DNA of 38,400 nt, from NCBI GenBank assembly GCA_001563325.1, contig LRSK01000253.1, forward strand, positions 1 to 38,400. Reading direction: 5' to 3'. This document shows, piece after piece, positions 14,970 through 23,353 of the stretch (its first letter is position 1; every line of letters begins with the position of its first letter). The DNA is from Candidatus Thorarchaeota archaeon SMTZ1-83 (GTDB lineage Archaea; Asgardarchaeota; Thorarchaeia; Thorarchaeales; Thorarchaeaceae). The notes beneath the pieces were generated by a model that was given only the letters and a program-made list of their open reading frames with translations, did not search any database and was not told the DNA's origin. The position numbers and the translations under genes were made by a program.

Positions 14970-16015
14970 AACTGAACCGTTGAAACCTCTCGAGTGAGAC
15001 CACTGTGTACACGAACTTCTAGGCGATTTGCGATCTCAAATCCGAGCTCAAGGACCATTTCACTCACGTTCATGTCACTGCTTCCACAGATACACATTCT
15101 CCCACCGATTCGAATCATGTCTGGCACAAACTCCAAGAATGCCCTGACTAGGTTCACTGCTCTCGCTCCGCGAGTTGAGCTTGTTCTACCATATGGTGGG
15201 TCTGTGACAATACAGTCGAGTCGTTGTCTACCAACAGGAGATGCGCTTGCGTCAGCTTGGATGAGAGTGGTGTCGCTATCAGGCATAGCAGCAAGATTGA
15301 TTCGCGCTCCCATGATAAGCCGCCAGTTGAGATCTATTCCAACGGCCTTGGCACCCAGTGCCACAACCTCGCAAAGAATTCCACCACCTCCACAGAATGG
15401 ATCAAGTACTAAGCTGCCGGGGTGGACCCCCGCAAGATTGCACATTGCTCTGGCTAGTTGGGAATTCATCATTGATGGATGAAAGAAGGTCTTCCTCCCT
15501 GGTTCTCTCAAACTCAGCTCCTTACGCAGTAATGACTCTCTTGATTCACACAAGATGGTTCCGGATGAAGTCAGAATAACAACCAGCTTGACATCGGGGT
15601 TGTCCAGTGACACTCTTGCTCCGGTTGTTCTACGAGTCCGAGTGCCCAGGAGTACTGTCAACTCATCCCTAACATCAACCTCTCTGTTTCCTGTCAGTGA
15701 TTTACTTCGTACACAGAATGAACTCTGAGGACCTATGCGGTTCATAAGGATGTCATCACTTATCCAATCCAATGTTCTGCCAGAGGATGGGTCCTTGGCG
15801 AGTATGATTCCCGCTTCTTTGATCATGGCTGCTCTATCAAGCAAGAAGGTCGTGGGATCGCTGTCCATTTCAATCAGAGCCAATGGCCCGGTCCAAGACA
15901 CAATAGCATTCTCATCTAGAACTCGGATGAGTAAATCGAGTTCTGCCTTTGCCAGCTCGATGTTCTCACCTGAAGCAAATACAAAATACCCTACCAACCG
16001 CAAAGCCCCACTCAA
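14966..16015 (-). CDS. tRNA (guanine(10)-N2)-methyltransferase, THUMP domain (Trm-G10 / Trm11 family)
   Basis: The N-terminal half (about residues 1-160) is a degenerate THUMP-containing region that positions tRNA. The C-terminal half is a class I methyltransferase with the SAM-binding loop LVLDPFCGGGGILCE, the motif GIDLNW, and the catalytic TDPPYGR typical of N2-guanine methylation. The family is archaeal Trm-G10, which makes N2-methyl- or N2,N2-dimethylguanosine at tRNA position 10. The start is TTG at 16015, overlapping the GPN GTPase stop by four bases (TTGA), so the two genes are coupled. Length of 349 aa matches the family. The exact methylation product (m2G or m22G) cannot be read from sequence. 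Confidence 0.88.
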   Translation of the reverse strand: MSGALRLVGYFVFASGENIELAKAELDLLIRVLDENAIVSWTGPLALIEMDSDPTTFLLDRAAMIKEAGIILAKDPSSGRTLDWISDDILMNRIGPQSSFCVRSKSLTGNREVDVRDELTVLLGTRTRRTTGARVSLDNPDVKLVVILTSSGTILCESRESLLRKELSLREPGRKTFFHPSMMNSQLARAMCNLAGVHPGSLVLDPFCGGGGILCEVVALGAKAVGIDLNWRLIMGARINLAAMPDSDTTLIQADASASPVGRQRLDCIVTDPPYGRTSSTRGARAVNLVRAFLEFVPDMIRIGGRMCICGSSDMNVSEMVLELGFEIANRLEVRVHSGLTREVSTVQF

Positions 16016-16776
16016 ACAATGATATTGTCACCACCCAAGAAGGTACGTTGTAATTCTCCATACAAGGTTTCTACTCCCGTCATCTGCTTGGCTGATACCG
16101 GCACAACAGCCCCACTCGTATCTATTTCATTCAGCATTCTCAAAATTGATTCAGAGTATTCCCTGAGAAGGCCCTCGGACGTGCCATCTAGTGCCTCTTC
16201 CAAAAGATATGGGTCGTTTGACCAAGATAGAATCTCTTCGACCTGCTCATCCATTAGGATATCCGACTTACTAAGTACGTTTAGTTGAGGAAGACCAAAA
16301 CGGATGCTTATCGAGATTCCGAGCAGCATCGACGAGAGATACCCTGTTGGAGTGCGGGCGATATTGGAGTCAAGTAGATAGAGGGAAACTGCTGGATCTT
16401 GCCCCCTCAGGCCAGATACCATCATTGGACCAGAGTTGCGGTAGGCGAAGAGCTCCATCTGCCCAGGACAATCTACGAGAACGTAGTCCCGCTCTAACTC
16501 GAAGATCTCATCTCGCAGGTCACTCGAATGACTCACGGCCATATCCAATGAGGCCACCAACGCTCCATTCGGGCCTAGGTTGAATCTCCTCATCACCTCT
16601 CCATAGTTAACATATTCACGGATATCAACGTCGCTGGTGTACGGCGGATCATCAACACCTGGATCAAGATTCACCACTGTTACGCTTATCTCATCGGCAA
16701 CCAACCATCTCTCAAGAGTAGAGGTGAGAAGCGACTTGCCGGAACCTGCTGTGCCAACTAAGAATACGTAGTACAT
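16012..16776 (-). CDS. GPN-loop GTPase
   Basis: A GTPase of 254 aa. It has the P-loop VGTAGSGKSLL, the switch region VNLDPGVDDPPYTSDVDIRE, the diagnostic GPN loop (RFNLGPNGAL), DCPGQMEL as G3, and VLSKSDI as the G4 region. In eukaryotes GPN proteins help assemble RNA polymerase II; the archaeal homologue forms homodimers and its client is not settled. It is the first gene of a two-gene operon with trmG10. Between this start and the COG1709 gene (16777-16940) nothing beyond divergent promoter sequence is seen. Confidence 0.92.
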   Translation of the reverse strand: MYYVFLVGTAGSGKSLLTSTLERWLVADEISVTVVNLDPGVDDPPYTSDVDIREYVNYGEVMRRFNLGPNGALVASLDMAVSHSSDLRDEIFELERDYVLVDCPGQMELFAYRNSGPMMVSGLRGQDPAVSLYLLDSNIARTPTGYLSSMLLGISISIRFGLPQLNVLSKSDILMDEQVEEILSWSNDPYLLEEALDGTSEGLLREYSESILRMLNEIDTSGAVVPVSAKQMTGVETLYGELQRTFLGGDNIIV

Positions 16777-16940
16777 GGTCTCTGACCGAACTCACATCAT
16801 GTCAATCCCTCTTTGAGTGCTTCGGTGTACTTACAGTTGACATGATGCATGCGAAGACCCATTCATCTAATCACCACCCAAAGGCTCTCCTCTGTCACTT
16901 CTGCGTAAGTCTTATCAGCGATGCCCACGGGATTTCAATT

Positions 16941-17681
16941 ATGGAGCAGAATGAGGCACTCGAAAAACTAGCAGAGGCTATGGCCGGTGAGATATGCCTC
17001 GCAGAGAACGATCCCGGAGCAATCATGAAGCGCTGGCGGGAGCGTTTCCAAATCTCACAGAAGCATCTGGCGAAGCATCTAGGAGTGTCTCCGTCCGTGA
17101 TAAGTGACTATGAGAGTGGTAGAAGAAAGTCACCAAGGGTGGACACCATCAGGAGGTTTGTGGAAGGTCTGATAGAGATGGATGCAGTCAACGGCGGCAG
17201 AGTTGCGTCAGCTCTAGAAAAGCTGGTAGCCCCCGAGATTGCGTCCGACGCCATACTTGACATCCGGGACTTCGGATTTGCAGTACCAGCACGTCATCTG
17301 ACTGACCAACTGGAATGCACGATACTTACACACAACGACCTACTGGACCGTCCTATCTACGGGTATACTGCACTTGACAGTGTGAAGGCTATAGTGAGCC
17401 TAACACCACAGCAGCTACTTCGTCTGTATGGTGGGACTACTCAGAGGGCCGCCATTCTGACAAATGTCAAGACAGGAAAGACTCCGATGGTTGCCATAAA
17501 GACCAGCCAGATTGGAACATCGACTGCAATGAAACCAGCAGTTGTGGTACTCCAAGGTGTAGAGGAGCTTGAGCCTCTAGCCGTTCGGATTGCAGACAGC
17601 ATCCATCTGCCACTCTGCATTTCAAATCTGAGCTCAGATGACCTCATCCGGGAGGTTAGATCATTTAATCCGCAGATGTGA
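16941..17681 (+). CDS. HTH transcriptional regulator, COG1709 family
   Basis: The N-terminal XRE-type helix-turn-helix (about residues 35-75) contains RERFQISQKHLAKHLGVSPS followed by VISDYESGRRKSP. A C-terminal alpha/beta domain of about 160 residues follows, with FGFAVPARHLTDQLE and several glycine-rich turns, as in the archaeal COG1709 family of predicted regulators. ATG 16941 is preferred, giving 246 aa. The frame is open to 16842, but the first 33 residues are not family-like. It lies 19 bases upstream of the HD-domain gene and on the same strand, so it may regulate or be cotranscribed with it. The ligand and targets are unknown. Confidence 0.82.
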   Translation: MEQNEALEKLAEAMAGEICLAENDPGAIMKRWRERFQISQKHLAKHLGVSPSVISDYESGRRKSPRVDTIRRFVEGLIEMDAVNGGRVASALEKLVAPEIASDAILDIRDFGFAVPARHLTDQLECTILTHNDLLDRPIYGYTALDSVKAIVSLTPQQLLRLYGGTTQRAAILTNVKTGKTPMVAIKTSQIGTSTAMKPAVVVLQGVEELEPLAVRIADSIHLPLCISNLSSDDLIREVRSFNPQM

Positions 17682-17700
17682 GTTCTTAGAGGAGATATCA

Positions 17701-18996
17701 ATGGATTTTGTCATGGAGGTCAACGACCCTATCCACGGTTTCATTGGATTGACGGAAATCGAGGCGAAAGTAGTCAATTCCGCACCATATCAGCGTCTAA
17801 GAAGAATCAAGCAGCTATCTGGGGGTCACTTCGTGTACCCTACTGCAGAGCACACTAGATTCGGACACTGTATTGGCGCTTTACATCTCGCAGGTCTTAT
17901 GGGCAGACGCTTACTAAGACAAATGAAGCTGGGCGACGACGCTCTTCAAGAGGTAAGGATCGCGGCTCTCTTGCATGATGTGGGTCATGGACCATTCAGC
18001 CACGTCTTCGAAGAATCCCTCATAGAACGAAGAGGATGGAATCATGAAGACGTCACTGAGTGGATCATTCGCGAGAGCGAGATAGGCGATCTACTTGAAG
18101 ATGGTGGAATATCAAAGAACAGAATTGCTAACTTGGTCCGTGGACGGCGTAAGAAGAAGACGGACAAGGCAGTCAGTTCAATCGTTGCTGGACAAGTAGA
18201 TGCTGACAAGATGGACTATCTCATTCGTGATTCTTTCTACTGCGGAGTGAACTATGGGCTTGTGGACATTCACCGTCTGATTAACAGTCTAGAGGTATCC
18301 GATGACCTAACGCTCGAGTTCGATTTGGCTGCCCGCGGCGCACTTGAGGCCTTTCTAGTTGCCAGGTATGAGATGTTTCTGAATGTGTACTATCACAAGA
18401 CAGTACGAAGCGTTGAAGTCATGCTCATCAAACTGATGAATGCTGCAGACCGTGTGTTGGGACTAACAAGCTTCTCGACTCCCGAGGAGTTCTTGGCTCT
18501 GGATGATATGTCACTCATATCTCGAATCAGAAGAATCGACCCCTCAGAATCGGAGTCTGCCCAAGAGGCCGTTACTATGGTGAATATGCTAGACTCTCGC
18601 ATTCTTTACAAGTCCGTTTTCGAGAAAGTACTGCATACAGAGGACCGTTTTGTTTCTAGGATTCTAACCAAGCGCAAGGTCAGAGAGAGCATCCAAGAGG
18701 AGATAGCTGCAAGCGCAGGAATCCCTCCCGACGAGGTCATTGTGGATGTTCCTACACTCCCTTCTGTCCCTTACAACCCGCATCAGCTGAACCCAATGGA
18801 GATTAAGATATTTGAGAGGTTCGAAGGCAAGAAGATACCTCACAATCTGTCAGAATATTCGAATATTGCAGAGATGATGAAGGTGTATCTCGACGTCATC
18901 AGAGTATACACATTCGATCGTCACAGAACCGAGGTCGGTCTTGCGGCGAGGAAGATCTTCGAAGAGCTACCTGACGCCGCTTTAATACACATGTGA
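17701..18996 (+). CDS. HD-domain phosphohydrolase, SAMHD1/dGTPase-like
   Basis: A protein of 431 aa with a full HD metal site: His in TRFGHCIGALHLA (about residue 56), the HD pair in ALLHDVGHGPFSH (about 92-93), and the Asp-rich QVDADKMDYLIRDS. The N-terminal NDPIHGFIGLTEIEAKVVNS and QRLRRIKQL segments are typical of the SAMHD1-like branch that hydrolyses dNTPs to nucleosides and triphosphate. ATG 17701 follows GAGGAGAT at a good distance; the longer frame from 17638 overlaps the upstream gene. The substrate is inferred from the family. An allosteric SAM domain is absent, so regulation would differ from that of human SAMHD1. Confidence 0.87.
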   Translation: MDFVMEVNDPIHGFIGLTEIEAKVVNSAPYQRLRRIKQLSGGHFVYPTAEHTRFGHCIGALHLAGLMGRRLLRQMKLGDDALQEVRIAALLHDVGHGPFSHVFEESLIERRGWNHEDVTEWIIRESEIGDLLEDGGISKNRIANLVRGRRKKKTDKAVSSIVAGQVDADKMDYLIRDSFYCGVNYGLVDIHRLINSLEVSDDLTLEFDLAARGALEAFLVARYEMFLNVYYHKTVRSVEVMLIKLMNAADRVLGLTSFSTPEEFLALDDMSLISRIRRIDPSESESAQEAVTMVNMLDSRILYKSVFEKVLHTEDRFVSRILTKRKVRESIQEEIAASAGIPPDEVIVDVPTLPSVPYNPHQLNPMEIKIFERFEGKKIPHNLSEYSNIAEMMKVYLDVIRVYTFDRHRTEVGLAARKIFEELPDAALIHM

Positions 18997-19023
18997 TATT
19001 GCAGTCGGAGCCCAGTGTGGAGG

Positions 19024-19030
19024 TTATATA
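19024..19030 (+). promoter_or_regulatory. TATA box for the roadblock/GTPase operon
   Basis: TTATATA lies about 55 bases before the TTG start of the roadblock gene. An imperfectly spaced ATGGTC/GACCAT inverted repeat (19033-19038 with 19054-19059) spans the expected transcript start. Confidence 0.45.
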
Positions 19031-19082
19031 GTATGGTCAGAAGCTCTACTTTGGACCATCAGCCAGGTCCGGAGCCGGATTA

Positions 19083-20030
19083 TTGACCGACGAGCTGACT
19101 GAAACACTGCAAAACATCAAGGTGATTACAGGCGTTGAGAACGTAGTCCTAATCCAGAAGGATGGACTTCCAGTTGCGAGTGCAGGAGTGTGGTTTAGCA
19201 AAGAAGAGGTGTTTGCAGTTGCATCATCGACCTGCGCGATATATGGAGTTGCTAGACTCATCCATGGTGAGTTCAAGTATCTACTGATGGAGTCCGAAAC
19301 GTCTAAGGTCTTTTTGGCCTCTCTTCCAAACGATCGGGACTACTTTCTCACAATAACAACGGCACCTAGAGTGAATCTGGCTGCCCTCTTCATAGAGATG
19401 AAAGACAGCCTCTCCCGCATGGCATTCCTCCTACGTCAGCACGTCGATGGTAGGCTGCCCCCTCTGCGTTCCTACAGCACAGACGAAACAAGCCAGGTAT
19501 TAAGGGGCTTCTCTGTGTCTGAGGGGCAGAGTTGTTCCTATTCCACCTCAAGGTCAATCATCTCTCTCGATCGCTCACAGGCCCTGGCACTAAGGGCATT
19601 ACTGAGACAGATTCATGACAGCATCCCTGACATCAACTCAGTATTCCTTTCTCTAAGTGGAGGAATCCGAGTTTCTCTTGAAGGGTTCACAAACGATAGG
19701 CTTGCCGCGATGTCGTTTGCTCTTCATGATGCGTCCGAACGGGTCGTTAGAACCCTCAGGAACAGCTCTCTCCAAACCGTTCTCTGTGAGGCAGGAAGCA
19801 CTCGACATTTCACATATGCAGTCCCTAACGGCGTATTCAGTATGTGGGTGAACCGAGATGGCCAGAAACTTGGAATGATGAGAATACTACTGAGACACTA
19901 CATCGATGAGATCAAGAGAGTCCTACTTGCCACAGAAGGAATGAAGCCTGCCGTACCTGATGATCTGAAAGAACTGCTTCTGGCAGGAGGGACCGAAAAT
20001 GGAATCGTAATGGCGAGGCGAGAACCATGA
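19083..20030 (+). CDS. Protein with two roadblock/LC7 domains
   Basis: The N-terminal domain (about residues 5-115) is a clear roadblock/LC7 fold. LQNIKVITGVENVVLIQKDG is its first helix and strand, followed by AVASSTCAIYGVARLI and the terminal helix FIEMKDSLSRMAFLL. A serine-rich linker follows, then a second, more divergent roadblock-like domain (about 160-285) with INSVFLSLSGGIRVSL and LLRHYIDEIKRVLL. Roadblock proteins such as MglB dimerise and act as activators or scaffolds for small GTPases. Here an MglA-like GTPase is two genes downstream, which supports that role. The start is TTG. The stop overlaps the next gene's ATG by four bases (ATGA). Confidence 0.78.
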   Translation: MTDELTETLQNIKVITGVENVVLIQKDGLPVASAGVWFSKEEVFAVASSTCAIYGVARLIHGEFKYLLMESETSKVFLASLPNDRDYFLTITTAPRVNLAALFIEMKDSLSRMAFLLRQHVDGRLPPLRSYSTDETSQVLRGFSVSEGQSCSYSTSRSIISLDRSQALALRALLRQIHDSIPDINSVFLSLSGGIRVSLEGFTNDRLAAMSFALHDASERVVRTLRNSSLQTVLCEAGSTRHFTYAVPNGVFSMWVNRDGQKLGMMRILLRHYIDEIKRVLLATEGMKPAVPDDLKELLLAGGTENGIVMARREP

Positions 20031-20947
20031 CTTATTCGGTAATGCATATGATTGAATTGATGGGAGATGACTTTCCACTTCTGTTGAACTCGGTACTAAA
20101 TCGAATCCCCCTTCTTGTCACAGGCCAAGACGTTGAGTTGGTGGATGACATTTCTGAGAGTCTTACGATGCTCTGTCCTCATCACCATAAGCTAGTCTTC
20201 TGGCGTGATTTCACATCTGAGAGCGAGCTGCTCTCTGTATGGGAGGAGGAGAAGCACAATCACGAGGTTAGTAGGACAGTGGTATGTGGTCTTTCGTCCA
20301 ATCTCAGATTAGCCATCGAACGCATAACGCGTTTCACGAGCTGGATTCTGGCAATACCAATCGGGGCCAGTGTACTCGGTATTCAAGTTGATGAGGAGCT
20401 TATGCAGACAGTCATTCATCGTGTGCTTCAACACACTCAGAACTGTGGGATACTCAGAGTCACTTCGCCGTCATCGATCAGCTTCTCTCTTGTAGAGCCC
20501 TGTGTCAGTAGCCTTGAGGTAGAGAAGAAGATTGTGAGCAAGATCCTCACAAGGAAACGACAATCATTGGAGAGAATTCGAAGACTCCTCAGAAAATCAC
20601 TCCGGGGTCTACATGTTTCCAAACACATCATGAATGCGATCCTGAAACTGGATGACGAGTCTGAGAAGCTGACTCACGATGTGTTTGATGAGGAGGTGAG
20701 CAACTACGTTCATGCGGCCAGAAGGGCCGTCACACTTCTCTCAAGGATACGTCTGGCGCGCGAACTGGGGGCCTCCACGACGCTTACTGAACGCAATCTC
20801 TACGAAGCCATTGGTTGGGAAGGCGGAAATATGTCTGACTTGATTCGGTTCATCCGGGCTGAATGGCACGAGGACTTCTCCGACTGTGTGAAATCAGGCA
20901 CTCTGTCTGGACTCGGAGCGTGGGTTGACAGCATGTGGGGAGCCTGA
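20027..20947 (+). CDS. Unknown protein between roadblock and MglA-like genes
   Basis: I do not recognise this 306-aa family. The N-terminal half has an alpha/beta pattern, RIPLLVTGQDVELVDDISES then HHKLVFWRDF then RTVVCGLSSN then WILAIPIG. It looks like a P-loop ATPase or receiver-type fold, but without a GKT/S P-loop. The C-terminal half is helical and basic (KILTRKRQSLERIRRLLRKSL), with a second helical region of ARRAVTLLSRIRLARELG type ending near SLGAW-like sequence. There is no signal peptide or membrane segment. It is translationally coupled to the roadblock gene (ATGA overlap), and the GTPase starts 16 bases after its stop. It is therefore probably a partner or effector of that GTPase switch. 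A function is not assigned. Confidence 0.6.
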   Translation: MTYSVMHMIELMGDDFPLLLNSVLNRIPLLVTGQDVELVDDISESLTMLCPHHHKLVFWRDFTSESELLSVWEEEKHNHEVSRTVVCGLSSNLRLAIERITRFTSWILAIPIGASVLGIQVDEELMQTVIHRVLQHTQNCGILRVTSPSSISFSLVEPCVSSLEVEKKIVSKILTRKRQSLERIRRLLRKSLRGLHVSKHIMNAILKLDDESEKLTHDVFDEEVSNYVHAARRAVTLLSRIRLARELGASTTLTERNLYEAIGWEGGNMSDLIRFIRAEWHEDFSDCVKSGTLSGLGAWVDSMWGA

Positions 20948-20963
20948 GAAGGAGGAAGAAGGG

Positions 20964-21545
20964 GTGATTATTGACTACGGCACAAGGACAGTTGGTCTTA
21001 AGATAGTGTTCTTTGGACCCGCAATGAGTGGGAAGACTACAGCAATTAGGTGGCTCTTCATGAGCCTAGATTATGCAGACAAGCTCACGTCTATCGAGAA
21101 CACCGTCGGCAGAACGATGTTCTGCGACTTTGGCACAATCCCATTTCCCATCGGGAACACTTGGACAATCAATGCACATGTCTGGTCTGCGACAGGTCAA
21201 GACTTCTATAGGTCGACTAGGGAGGTTGTACTGGTTGGTGCTGACGGAGTCATTTTCATGGTTGATTCTCAAGAACATCTGCTTGATGAGAATCTGGCCA
21301 GCTGGAATGAGCTAATGACCTTGGTCGCAGAAGAAGAGAGGCCCCTCCCAGTCGTGGTCTGTCTCAACAAACAGGATCTTCCTGGGACTTTTCAAGAAGA
21401 GCATATGAGGTCGCACCTGAAGCTACCCTACTCCGTACCCATCTTCAAGAGTATTGCCAAAGAAGGTTTCAATATACTTGAGGCCTTTCAACATCTCTTC
21501 CGAGATGCAATGCGTGCCAGTGTCCTTGCCCAGCCTATCTCATGA
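20964..21545 (+). CDS. MglA-like small GTPase
   Basis: A Ras-superfamily GTPase of 193 aa from GTG 20964. It has the P-loop GPAMSGKT (residues 18-25), a switch-I region NTVGRTMFCDF, G3 as ATGQ (76-79) instead of DxAGQ, a hydrophobic strand GVIFMVDSQ, and G4 NKQD (135-138). The ATGQ motif, the strand order and the long beta hairpin before G3 match the MglA/SAR1-like branch common in Asgard archaea and bacteria. No C-terminal prenylation motif is present. GTG 20964 follows a strong GGAGGAAGAAGG, so it is preferred over the upstream TTG 20925 that overlaps the previous gene. It is third in the roadblock operon. Confidence 0.85.
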   Translation: MIIDYGTRTVGLKIVFFGPAMSGKTTAIRWLFMSLDYADKLTSIENTVGRTMFCDFGTIPFPIGNTWTINAHVWSATGQDFYRSTREVVLVGADGVIFMVDSQEHLLDENLASWNELMTLVAEEERPLPVVVCLNKQDLPGTFQEEHMRSHLKLPYSVPIFKSIAKEGFNILEAFQHLFRDAMRASVLAQPIS

Positions 21546-21587
21546 ATGATAAACTCAACCTCAAGAAACCCTATTCTCAACGAACGA

Positions 21588-21593
21588 TTTATA
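21588..21593 (+). promoter_or_regulatory. TATA box for pyrG-nurA-herA
   Basis: TTTATA in the 131-base gap after the GTPase gene would start a transcript near 21618. That would give a leader of about 59 nt before TTG 21677, which has GGAG about nine bases upstream. Confidence 0.45.
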
Positions 21594-21676
21594 CGAGCCT
21601 CATGCAACTGCCGCTAAAGCCTTAGATTCCATTGAGGAGCAATTGGTAATCTACGTGCCAATACGAGGAGTCATAC

Positions 21677-23353
21677 TTGAACTCAATACACAGTGAAACG
21701 CGTTTCATCTTTGTCACGGGAGGGGTACTGTCCGGAATCGGGAAGGGCGTCACGACGGCTTCAATTGCCAAGTTAATGCAGTTTCGTGGCTACCACGTTT
21801 CCATCATCAAGATTGATCCCTACCTCAACATCGACCCAGGAACTCTAAATCCTATCGAACATGGTGAGGTCTTTGTCACGGACCAGACTTGGATATTCAA
21901 GCCCGCTGAAGGATTTGAGTTCAAGATATCTGAGATTGACTTGGACTTTGGAACATATGAGCGATTCACGGGGATGGAGGTCCATCCATCTCAGAATATC
22001 ACCTCTGGCCAGATTTACACATCAGTGATTCTAGGCGAACGAAAGGGAAGCTTCCTCGGTCGTACCGTCCAAATCATTCCTCATATCACTGACAGAATCA
22101 AGAAGCGGATATGGGATGTTGTAGAGGAGCAACAGCCCGACGTAATGCTAATTGAGATTGGAGGAACGGTCGGCGATATCGAAGCAATGCCCTTTCTCGA
22201 AGCGGTCAGACAGATGATACGTGAGGTGGGGAGAGAGAGGGCGGCACTTGTTCATGTCACCCTTGTTCCGTACCTGCAATCGGTTGGTGAGTTCAAGACG
22301 AAACCTACACAACACAGTGTCAGGACCTTACAGGGACTCGGTCTGCAGCCCTATGTCATGATCTGCAGGGCTGAAGAGGAACTCTCGGATTCCGCAAGAC
22401 AGAAGATTGCTCTCTTTTGCAACGTACCTGAAGAACGTGTGATATCGAATCCTGATATTCCAGTCATCTATCGGTTACCTCTGTCATTCGAGGAGCAGAG
22501 TCTCGGAAACACACTCACGAAGCATCTAGGACTGGAAGAGCGAACCCCTGAAACGAAAGAGTGGCTTAAGATGGTCAACTCATTCGAAACTCTCTCAGAA
22601 ACTGTTGTAATTGCAATGCCAGGCAAGTACACAACGCTTAGTGACTCCTACAAGAGTATCAATGAAGCTCTCTCTCACGCTGGGGCCGCTTGTGGAGCAG
22701 AGGTTGAGATAAAGTGGATTCGAACTGAGGAACGCTGCGATAGAGAGAGTATACAGGAGGAATTGGGGGATGTAGACGGCGTTCTTCTGACACCCGGATT
22801 CGGCGAACGTGGTGTCGAAGGCATGATCTGTGCTGCTGCAATGACATTCGACATGAAGATTCCTATGCTTGGAATATGCTACGGTGCCCAGCTTGGCACA
22901 GTTGCATTTGCTCGAAACGTTATGGGCTGGGACGGAGCTCACACCACGGAGGTTGATGCTGACAGCCTATATCCTGTTGTGGACCTGATGGATGGACAGA
23001 AGTTGACTACTGACAAGGGTGGAACTATGCGTCTCGGTGGTCATGAGGTCAAACTCGTTGAGGGAACACGACTTCACGCTATCTATGGAGAGAATCAAGT
23101 CAGAGAGCGGTTCAGGCATAGATTCCACTTGATTGACCGCTACGTTGGAAAGATGAAGGAACAGGGACTGATCATCTCAGCATATGACTCGACGGGCGAT
23201 ATCATCAATGCAATTGAGCTAGTTGACCATCCTTTCTGGATTGGGGTCCAATTTCATCCCGAGTTCAAGTCACGTCCTGATGTCCCACACCCACTCTACT
23301 TGGGCCTTATTAGAGCAGCTCTCGAATACAAGAAACTGAGAGGGAAGAAGTAG
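21677..23353 (+). CDS. pyrG: CTP synthase
   Basis: CTP synthase makes CTP from UTP, glutamine and ATP. The N-terminal synthetase domain has [14 protein letters not shown] (P-loop region), [12 protein letters not shown], the metal Asp in [11 protein letters not shown] (about residue 90) and [11 protein letters not shown]. The C-terminal class I glutaminase has GICYGAQ with Cys401 and FHPEF with His527/Glu529. At 558 aa it is about a dozen residues longer than usual in the loop just before the metal Asp (about residues 70-87), where family members read DDGAET or similar. The start is TTG with a GGAG ribosome site. The last base of its stop codon is the first base of the nurA GTG. All catalytic residues are present. 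Confidence 0.95.
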   Translation: MNSIHSETRFIFVTGGVLSGIGKGVTTASIAKLMQFRGYHVSIIKIDPYLNIDPGTLNPIEHGEVFVTDQTWIFKPAEGFEFKISEIDLDFGTYERFTGMEVHPSQNITSGQIYTSVILGERKGSFLGRTVQIIPHITDRIKKRIWDVVEEQQPDVMLIEIGGTVGDIEAMPFLEAVRQMIREVGRERAALVHVTLVPYLQSVGEFKTKPTQHSVRTLQGLGLQPYVMICRAEEELSDSARQKIALFCNVPEERVISNPDIPVIYRLPLSFEEQSLGNTLTKHLGLEERTPETKEWLKMVNSFETLSETVVIAMPGKYTTLSDSYKSINEALSHAGAACGAEVEIKWIRTEERCDRESIQEELGDVDGVLLTPGFGERGVEGMICAAAMTFDMKIPMLGICYGAQLGTVAFARNVMGWDGAHTTEVDADSLYPVVDLMDGQKLTTDKGGTMRLGGHEVKLVEGTRLHAIYGENQVRERFRHRFHLIDRYVGKMKEQGLIISAYDSTGDIINAIELVDHPFWIGVQFHPEFKSRPDVPHPLYLGLIRAALEYKKLRGKK

